From JBBSDV01 sp038240335 (GTDB taxonomy: Bacteria > Chloroflexota > Dehalococcoidia > DSTF01 > JACRBR01): DNA of 18,954 nt. A program made the translations under genes and the position numbers. Below are positions 14,494-18,954 of this stretch, one piece after another. The notes under the pieces are model-generated. The model did no database searches. It was not told the DNA's origin and saw only the letters and a list, made by a program, of their open reading frames with translations. Where the stretch lies: assembly GCA_038240335.1 (NCBI GenBank), contig JBBSDV010000038.1, positions 1 to 18,954 of the forward strand. Reading direction: 5' to 3'. Numbering within the stretch: position 1 is the stretch's first letter; each line of letters starts with the position of its first letter.

Positions 14494-14991
14494 ATGGACA
14501 CGTACAAGACGATTATTTCGAAGCGGGACACGCGGTCGTTCACCGAGCGGGAGATCCCCGAGGACACGGTGCGCCGCATCGTCCAGGCGGGGCGGATGGC
14601 CGGTAGCTCGAAGAACGTGCAACCGTGTCGCTTCGTGATCATCGACGATCAGCGTCAGAAGGAAGAGATCGCGAAGTGCGGAGACTTTGCGGCATGGATC
14701 CCGACAGCGCCATTGCTCGTCGTCGTCGCGCTCACCGACATTGGCACGCGCGGCGAATTCGATGCCGGCCGCGCGGCGCAAAACATGATGGTGGCGGCAT
14801 GGGCCGAGGACGTTGGCTCGTGCCCCGTCAGCATGCACCACGTCGACTGCGCCCGAGACACGCTCGGCCTGCCAGAGGGTTGGCGCGTCAGTATCGTGCT
14901 CGGATTCGGGTACCGCGCGAAGCCGCCGAAGTCGGTGCCGGAGGCGGCGCGGCTGTCGTGGGATGACTACGTGCACCGCAACCGATGGTAA
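14494..14991 (+). CDS. Nitroreductase-family flavoprotein
   Basis: The 165-residue protein starts at the ATG 14494, seven bases after GGAGG; the frame is open upstream but those residues do not fit the family. The N-terminal SKRDTRSFTEREIPEDTVRRIVQAGRMAGSSKNVQPCRFVII (about 9-50) is the FMN-phosphate-binding signature of nitroreductases (R11, R14, S39, N41, Q43, P44). DAGRAAQNMMVAAWAEDVGSCPVS and the C-terminal VLGFGYRAKPPKS follow the family pattern. It is at the short end for the family. Such enzymes reduce quinones, nitro compounds, enones or flavins with NAD(P)H; the substrate is not readable. It lies 19 bp upstream of a sulfotransferase and divergent from the LLM gene. Confidence 0.9.
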   Translation: MDTYKTIISKRDTRSFTEREIPEDTVRRIVQAGRMAGSSKNVQPCRFVIIDDQRQKEEIAKCGDFAAWIPTAPLLVVVALTDIGTRGEFDAGRAAQNMMVAAWAEDVGSCPVSMHHVDCARDTLGLPEGWRVSIVLGFGYRAKPPKSVPEAARLSWDDYVHRNRW

Positions 14992-15010
14992 AGGCGCACG
15001 CGGCCCCGCG

Positions 15011-15718
15011 ATGTTTCTGATCTGCGGCAGCGGGCGATCCGGCACCAGCGCCGTCGCCCGGCTACTGCACGAGGCCGATCTGTCGCTGGGCCACGATCTC
15101 GTTGAGCCCGACGAGCACAACGCCGAGGGCTACTTCGAAGAGCGCCGGCTGATCGAGATCGACGACGCCATCCTCAATGCCGCCGGCCTCGGCCCGTGGT
15201 TCAGCACTGCTACGCGCGAGCAGGTGTGCGCTGCCGCCGAGCCGTACGTCGAACACATGCGCGCGCTCGCGGCCGATGCGACGCCGGCGTGGAAGGATCC
15301 TCGTCTGTCATGGACGCTCGAACCGTGGCTCGACGTGCTGCTGGAGCAACCGCGGCTCATCGTTTGTTTGCGCAGCCCGGCTGAGGTCGTCGCATCGACG
15401 ATGCGGTACTACGCGCAGGCTGGCGACGAGGCCGAGCGGGCGGTGCTGCACGTCTGGCGCACGCAATACGAGCGCCTGCTGGAGGTGATCGCGGAGTACG
15501 GGCTCGATGCGACCTGCGTCGAGTACGCCGAGTTGCAACTCAACCCCGATCCGACGATTGGCGCGCTCGCGGCGTTCGTCGGCCGACCGCTCGACGCAGC
15601 GTGTGTGCGTCGAGACCTCCGCCACCACTCGCTCGACATCCCCCCGGAGCTGCACGACCTGTACGCCACCGTGCGCGCGCTCGGCACCAACGGCGATGGC
15701 GACCAGCCGCGTATGTAA
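15011..15718 (+). CDS. Sulfotransferase-family protein
   Basis: The 235-residue protein has the two PAPS-binding elements of sulfotransferases. The N-terminal 5'-phosphosulfate loop is CGSGRSGTSAVARLL (about 5-19). The 3'-phosphate site is LIVCLRSPAEVVAST (R121, S129). AWKDPRLSW (K95, D96) is another conserved family feature. It would transfer sulfate from PAPS to a hydroxyl or amine acceptor, which is unknown. The start at 15011 gives the correct N-terminus, 19 bp after the nitroreductase stop; AAGG at 14993 is a possible weak ribosome-binding site. Absence of a transmembrane segment suggests a cytosolic enzyme. It is convergent with the SCP2-like gene. Confidence 0.85.
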   Translation: MFLICGSGRSGTSAVARLLHEADLSLGHDLVEPDEHNAEGYFEERRLIEIDDAILNAAGLGPWFSTATREQVCAAAEPYVEHMRALAADATPAWKDPRLSWTLEPWLDVLLEQPRLIVCLRSPAEVVASTMRYYAQAGDEAERAVLHVWRTQYERLLEVIAEYGLDATCVEYAELQLNPDPTIGALAAFVGRPLDAACVRRDLRHHSLDIPPELHDLYATVRALGTNGDGDQPRM

Positions 15719-15735
15719 TCCGCGGTCCCCGCGGA
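15719..15735. terminator. Stem-loop directly after the sulfotransferase
   Basis: The stem TCCGCGG/CCGCGGA with loop TCC begins immediately after the stop codon. There is no T-tract. It may help end the nitroreductase-sulfotransferase transcript or separate it from the convergent gene. Confidence 0.35.
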
Positions 15736-15806
15736 GGCGCAGTCCCGTAGCGCGTTAGCTGCGGCGGGCTATGTGCGAGCCGTGTTGGAGTGGCGCGTCG
15801 CGACGG

Positions 15807-16250
15807 CTACGCGGTGACGGCCTCGGGCGCGGCGAACTCGGTGTCGATCTTTGCGGACATGTTGAAGAAGTCCTGGATCGATTGGTTGAAACGGTAGAAC
15901 GCATCGCGCCGATAGCCGTCATGCGAGCGCGCGAACCCCTCGGGCGTGTTGAGGTCAATCGTGTTGAGGGTGTGCGTGAGGTCGGCGTGGCCGTTCTTCT
16001 TAATGTTCTCGATCATGTCCTTCCAGGTGTCGTACGGCACCTCGAGCCAAAAGTCCATATCACGCAGATCCTTCTCGGCGACCTCGCGCACGTTCGTGCA
16101 CTCGAACGCCTCGAACGTCAGCTCGTAGATCTTGCTGCCGATCTTCGCGCCGATCAGCGCGTCGACCGTGCCGAGCTGCCGGAACGCGGGGTCAGCGTTG
16201 ACCATGTCCTTGATCGTGTTGAACCATTCGACGGACGGAAATACGGGCAT
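15807..16250 (-). CDS. Small SCP2-like (sterol carrier protein 2-type) protein
   Basis: The protein is 147 residues from the ATG at 16250. This start is preferred over 16256 because AGGAGA lies seven bases upstream of it but almost touches the earlier ATG. The N-terminal PVFPSVEWFNTIKDMVNADPAFRQLGTVDALIGAKIGSKIYELTFEAFEC (about 2-51) resembles SCP2-fold proteins: a leading helix, then beta-strands with a GxKIGxKIYxLTF pattern. The rest includes DFWLEVPYDTWKDMIENIKKNG and a final amphipathic helix. SCP2-like proteins bind lipids or fatty acyl-CoA in a hydrophobic tunnel. The assignment is by pattern only. It follows the ferritin-like gene after about 60 bp and is probably co-transcribed, so it may deliver a hydrophobic substrate to it. 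Confidence 0.7.
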   Translation of the reverse strand: MPVFPSVEWFNTIKDMVNADPAFRQLGTVDALIGAKIGSKIYELTFEAFECTNVREVAEKDLRDMDFWLEVPYDTWKDMIENIKKNGHADLTHTLNTIDLNTPEGFARSHDGYRRDAFYRFNQSIQDFFNMSAKIDTEFAAPEAVTA

Positions 16251-16312
16251 TGTCATTCTCCTGCCGGCGCACGCGGTGCGCTCGATGTCAAGCGGATCTC
16301 GTCCGCCGCCGA

Positions 16313-17677
16313 TTACTGCGCGAGGTGCGCCTTCAATTCCGGCGCGAGCCTGTCGCCGCGCTCAATCGTAGCCCACTTGAGCCGCGCAAGGTACTGCTCG
16401 ACGAAGCGACGCCGCATCGCGTCGTAGATCTTCAGTCCCTCGGCAATGTTGTCCTTGCTGCCTCCGAAGTAGATCGCGAAGGCAGCGCGCGTCGAGGGAT
16501 CCTTCTTGTCGTCTTGGACGAGCATGCCCTCGCCCTTATCGAAATACCGCTGCATCTCGTCGCGGCGGTCAGCTCGCTGCATCATCACGTACTTGAGGTG
16601 CGTCACGCCGTATGCGAGGTGCCGCGATTTGTCTTCGAGCAGATGGCCGAAGATGTACTTCTCGGCCGCGTTCTTCGCGTACTTCTCGCCGTACTCGTAC
16701 TGAGCGAGCGTCAGGCTGTCGTGGAGCACCATCTGGATGCACAGCATCTCGGTGAAGTTGCGGGCATCGACGATCGAGCGGAACGCCCAGCCCGGCGACT
16801 GGACGCCGAGGCCGCCGCCGTTCGACAGCGCGCGCTTGCGGAAGACCTCCGTCGCGCGGGCGTTCTCGAACACGGTCGTCGAGAGATAGAGCTTCACTTC
16901 GTGGTAGCCGTAGCTCACTTCCGGCACCCACTTGCCGAGCGCGTCGGCCTCCATCTGCTCCTTCTCGGAGATATGCGTGCAGATCTGACAGATGGCGCGC
17001 TCGAGGTCGACCGGAAGCGGTTCGATCGTGTCCCACGGCACGTCCGTGGCCGGCCGCCAGCGGCGCTGGATCGCCTCCTCGTAGAGCTTTGCACACATGT
17101 CACTCCACACTTCCTGCTTCTGGAAGATGGAGTAGCCCATCGACTCAACGCCGGAGATCGGCACAGCGCCGCGCGGCATCTCGGTGTTGTACGGCCAGAC
17201 GTCGGGGATGTCACCGTAGCGGCCGATGTTGATGGCTTCGAGCGTCAGGCCGTGCTTCGTCGGCCGGGCGCGCGTATTCCATTCGGTCGGCACCTCGAGC
17301 CAACTGAGATCGACCTCCTGCGCCGGGCCGCCTTGAGCCATGAACTGGCGCGCCTGCTCAGCCGTCACACCCATGCTCATGTAATTCAGGAGGTCCGCTT
17401 CGGACGCCCCTGCCGTGAGTGCCTGCTCAATCAGCTCCATCGGCCATTGCGCCGTGTCTGCCGCCTTGACCAGCTCTTCGGATGGCTTCGGACCGCTGCC
17501 TGACTGACCGGCGAGGAAGGTGCGCGCCTGCTCCGCCGTTACGCCCTGGTCCATGTAGCCGATGATCTGATCCGCGCCCGCGCCAGATGCGAGCGCCTGC
17601 TGGACGAGGTCGTCCGGCCAACCCTTCTCGGCGGCTTTTGCGCGCAGGTTCTCGGGAATAGTCATCGTGTCCGCCAT
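16313..17677 (-). CDS. Ferritin-like (R2-like) protein with duplicated N-terminal helical module
   Basis: The 454-residue protein starts at the ATG 17677 behind GGAGGT. Residues about 18-57 and 76-115 are two related helical repeats sharing WP, L[VI]xQALxxGA, YM and an identical GVTAEQAR (45-52 and 103-110), offset by 58 residues. From about 180 to 365 it looks like a helical ferritin-like oxidase domain, with ICTHISEKEQMEAD, TTVFENARATEVF (about 268-279) and HLLEDKSRHLAYG (about 345-357). The last resembles the DExRH diiron motif and keeps H353. The first resembles the same motif but has N272 and A275 where E and H would be expected, so metal occupancy is uncertain. Related proteins include diiron oxygenases. 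The partner SCP2-like gene downstream suggests oxidation of a lipid-like substrate, by inference. Confidence 0.75.
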   Translation of the reverse strand: MADTMTIPENLRAKAAEKGWPDDLVQQALASGAGADQIIGYMDQGVTAEQARTFLAGQSGSGPKPSEELVKAADTAQWPMELIEQALTAGASEADLLNYMSMGVTAEQARQFMAQGGPAQEVDLSWLEVPTEWNTRARPTKHGLTLEAINIGRYGDIPDVWPYNTEMPRGAVPISGVESMGYSIFQKQEVWSDMCAKLYEEAIQRRWRPATDVPWDTIEPLPVDLERAICQICTHISEKEQMEADALGKWVPEVSYGYHEVKLYLSTTVFENARATEVFRKRALSNGGGLGVQSPGWAFRSIVDARNFTEMLCIQMVLHDSLTLAQYEYGEKYAKNAAEKYIFGHLLEDKSRHLAYGVTHLKYVMMQRADRRDEMQRYFDKGEGMLVQDDKKDPSTRAAFAIYFGGSKDNIAEGLKIYDAMRRRFVEQYLARLKWATIERGDRLAPELKAHLAQ

Positions 17678-18049
17678 GCGCCAACCTCCCGGTGTCCGTC
17701 GTGCGGCCGATCGCGTCAGCCGCGTTGCTGTAGCTTAGTGAGCGCTTAGTTGGCGCAATTGTGCGATCGCGCCGCAGCCTGGGTCAAGCGAACGTTTGCT
17801 CCTGCGGTCGATTGTCGGCGATCCCGATCCAGCACGTCAAGCGGCTGGCAGTGCGTATTTCTCCGCAGGAGTTTATGACTTGGGACTTGCGGGCGACGGG
17901 GGCGCGACGTATGCCGTTCGTCGCCACACACGAATGCAGTCGAGGCCACGACTGCCGCGCCCCGGGCTGCGGCGCCCGTGTCAATAGTGAAGCACTCGCT
18001 GACCGCACGGACTCTGCGACACGCTCAGATGACGAAGGCGATGACCAGT
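17678..18049. other. Gene-poor spacer between ferritin-like and GGDEF-like genes
   Basis: About 370 bp hold a direct repeat close to the ferritin-like start (17733-17750), a 9-bp inverted repeat (CTCCTGCGG at 17799-17807 and CCGCAGGAG at 17863-17871) and a CGGGC/GCCCG hairpin at 17963-17978. A 68-codon frame from an ATG at 17875 follows AGGAG but shows no recognisable domain and overlaps the opposing gene, so it is not called. Confidence 0.6.
17733..17750. promoter_or_regulatory. Candidate operator upstream of the ferritin-like/SCP2-like operon
   Basis: GCTTAGT occurs twice (17733-17739 and 17744-17750) with an 11-bp period, about one helical turn. The middle TGAGCGCTTA is nearly palindromic. 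It lies 56-73 bp upstream of the start codon, a suitable place for a transcription factor such as a TetR-type repressor. No strong -35/-10 pair is visible beside it. Confidence 0.35.
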
Positions 18050-18466
18050 CTACGCCGCTTCGCGCGGAAGGCGGACCTTGATCAACTGGCTAATCAGCCC
18101 GGCGATGCCCGTCTCGGGGTCGTACTCAATCGAGTCAAACTCGGGCTCGAGCGCGCAATCGTACGACTGCGCGAGCAGAGGCAATGCGCGTGAGAGCTTG
18201 TCGACGAGCGCGAAGGTCTTCAGCCGGGGGAAGCCAGCGAGGACGGCGACGAGCATTTGGTCGCCGTAGCAACAGACCTCCGCGCCATTTGCGGCGCCGC
18301 TGATCGAGGCAACAGCGGTGGCAAGGAATGATGCGAAATCGTCCGCACCGTGGGTGCGCTTGAGTTGGTCCGCGCCGAGCATGTCGGCGATGAGAAACGA
18401 TGGCTCGATGCCCTTGGCGAGCACGGCATCGACGGCGGCTGCAAGCTGCGAACGAAAGTCATCCAT
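18050..18466 (-). CDS. Stand-alone degenerate GGDEF-like domain protein
   Basis: The 138-residue protein resembles a shortened diguanylate cyclase (GGDEF) fold. FLIADMLGADQLKRTHGADDFASFLATAVASI (about 24-55) parallels the usual D-x-D-x-FKxxND-x-xGHxxGD-xxL segment. CCYGDQMLVAVL (about 65-76) occupies the place of RYGGDEFxVIL. The signature is GDQML rather than GGDEF, and the family's second acidic metal ligand is missing, so cyclase activity is very unlikely. No sensory, PAS, REC or transmembrane segment is present. It could be a nucleotide-binding or protein-interaction relic. The ATG at 18466 is the first in frame; no good ribosome-binding site is seen. Assignment is by eye and moderate. 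Confidence 0.6.
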   Translation of the reverse strand: MDDFRSQLAAAVDAVLAKGIEPSFLIADMLGADQLKRTHGADDFASFLATAVASISGAANGAEVCCYGDQMLVAVLAGFPRLKTFALVDKLSRALPLLAQSYDCALEPEFDSIEYDPETGIAGLISQLIKVRLPREAA

Positions 18467-18634
18467 GTAACCAGTATCGGCGGCCCGGACTGCCGGCTGA
18501 ATGAGGATGGGCGGATTGGATGGCGGAGCTCGGAGGCGGATTTGGAGGGCGCTAGAAGCGCCGCGAGAGACTCCCGTTGTTCTAGCAATTACGAGCGCTT
18601 GGCTTTGGGCGGCACGCTCGGCGGCAATGAGGAC

Positions 18635-18657
18635 GGGCGCGACCGATTGTCGCGCCC
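18635..18657. terminator. 9-bp stem-loop downstream of the CAP gene
   Basis: A perfect stem GGGCGCGAC/GTCGCGCCC with a five-base loop lies 32 bp past the stop of the leftward CAP-domain gene. It is GC-rich without a clear T-run on either strand. It probably ends that transcript and shields the GGDEF-like gene. Confidence 0.5.
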
Positions 18658-18688
18658 ATTTGTCGTACTTCTGTGAATCTTCGGGCGC

Positions 18689-18954
18689 TCAGCAGCTAGC
18701 GTTGCCATTGAAGATCATCGTGTAGTAAATCTTGCCGTCGGCGGCCTTGGCGACGCCCGTGCCGAAGCTGGTGTAGTGGCAGTTGAGGATGTTCTCCATG
18801 TGCGGCGGGCTGTTGTGCCACATCTTCACCGCCATGTCAGCCGTCTGGTCCCAGTCCCAGTTATTCCATGCGATGTTCTCGCCCGCCCATGCGTGCGGAA
18901 CACCGAGCCGATCCATGATGCAGACGAAATTGCATCCGTCCGGCGGCTCGTGGC
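18689..18954 (-). CDS. CAP-domain (SCP/PR-1-like) protein, C-terminal part, cut by window edge
   Basis: Only the last 88 codons are in the window; the coding frame runs through the right edge with no need for an internal start. HAWAGENIAWNNWDWDQTADMAVKMWHNSPPHMENILNCHYTSFGTGVAKAADGKIYYTMIFNG is a textbook CAP domain C-terminal half, with GENIA, the W-x-NSPPHMENIL core and the YYTMIFNG final strand. These domains are usually secreted. Four cysteines are visible (two in DGCNFVC, one in ILNCHY and the C-terminal residue), which could form disulfides consistent with an extracellular location. The signal peptide would lie outside the window. Function within bacteria is generally unknown. Confidence 0.88.
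   Translation of the reverse strand, partial: HEPPDGCNFVCIMDRLGVPHAWAGENIAWNNWDWDQTADMAVKMWHNSPPHMENILNCHYTSFGTGVAKAADGKIYYTMIFNGNASC

Noticed and set aside
16250..17503. 417-codon plus-strand frame opposite the ferritin-like gene
   Set aside because: It is an antisense shadow; the minus-strand protein has clear repeats and conserved motifs.
17875..18081. 68-codon plus-strand frame with AGGAG just upstream
   Set aside because: The spacing to the ATG is very short, the composition is unremarkable, no domain is visible, and it overlaps the end of the opposing GGDEF-like gene.
18548..18562. GGCGCT/AGCGCC hairpin as a terminator
   Set aside because: The stem is short with a three-base loop and no T-run; the stronger stem at 18635-18657 is a better candidate.

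Overview
This window is high-GC bacterial chromosome, densely packed with accessory metabolic genes. The gene mix suggests a Chloroflexota-type organism (Dehalococcoidia or Thermomicrobia-like) or possibly an actinobacterium. It includes an LDH-like malate dehydrogenase next to a two-subunit class I fumarase, paired family III CoA-transferases, an LLM flavin oxidoreductase, a cytochrome P450 and a MurE-like ligase with an EDPR motif. No rRNA, tRNA, transposase, integrase, phage gene or CRISPR array was seen. The taxonomic guess is inference from gene content only.

Layout. (1) 5-2454 (+): two adjacent 408-residue CaiB/BaiF CoA-transferases overlapping by four bases; the first has Glu where the second has the expected catalytic Asp. 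(2) 2455-3184: about 730 bp without a credible gene, holding two copies of a 23-bp repeat, a 12-bp perfect inverted repeat and smaller hairpins. (3) 7090-3185 (-): an apparent six-gene operon, mdh - fumarase alpha - cupin - fumarase beta - DinB-like - VOC. It has a leader of roughly 155 nt and a candidate promoter and operator. The last three genes are joined by TGATG stop/start overlaps. (4) 7875-7399 (-): a small HTH plus coiled-coil protein, divergent from (5) 7976-11736 (+): MurE-like Mur ligase, class III aminotransferase, PAP2 membrane phosphatase. (6) 11737-12066: intergenic, holding a third, inverted copy of the 23-bp repeat and then a strong sigma70-type promoter overlapped by a dyad. 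This drives (7) a cytochrome P450 (12067-13266). (8) An LLM oxidoreductase (-) divergent from a nitroreductase-sulfotransferase pair (+). (9) 17677-15807 (-): a ferritin-like protein with two N-terminal helical repeats, followed by a small SCP2-like protein. (10) 18466-18050 (-): a stand-alone degenerate GGDEF-like domain. (11) The 3' end of a CAP-domain protein running off the right edge.

Functional reading. The mdh-fumarase operon makes a fumarate-malate-oxaloacetate segment of the TCA cycle and carries three small passenger genes (cupin, DinB-like, VOC) of unknown role. The CoA-transferases, P450, LLM, nitroreductase, sulfotransferase and ferritin-like/SCP2-like pair point to turnover or modification of lipid-like, aromatic or other hydrophobic carboxylic compounds. 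The most promising under-described items are the ferritin-like/SCP2-like pair with its duplicated N-terminal module, the palindrome-controlled P450 promoter, the 23-bp dispersed repeat, and the motif-divergent MurE-like ligase.
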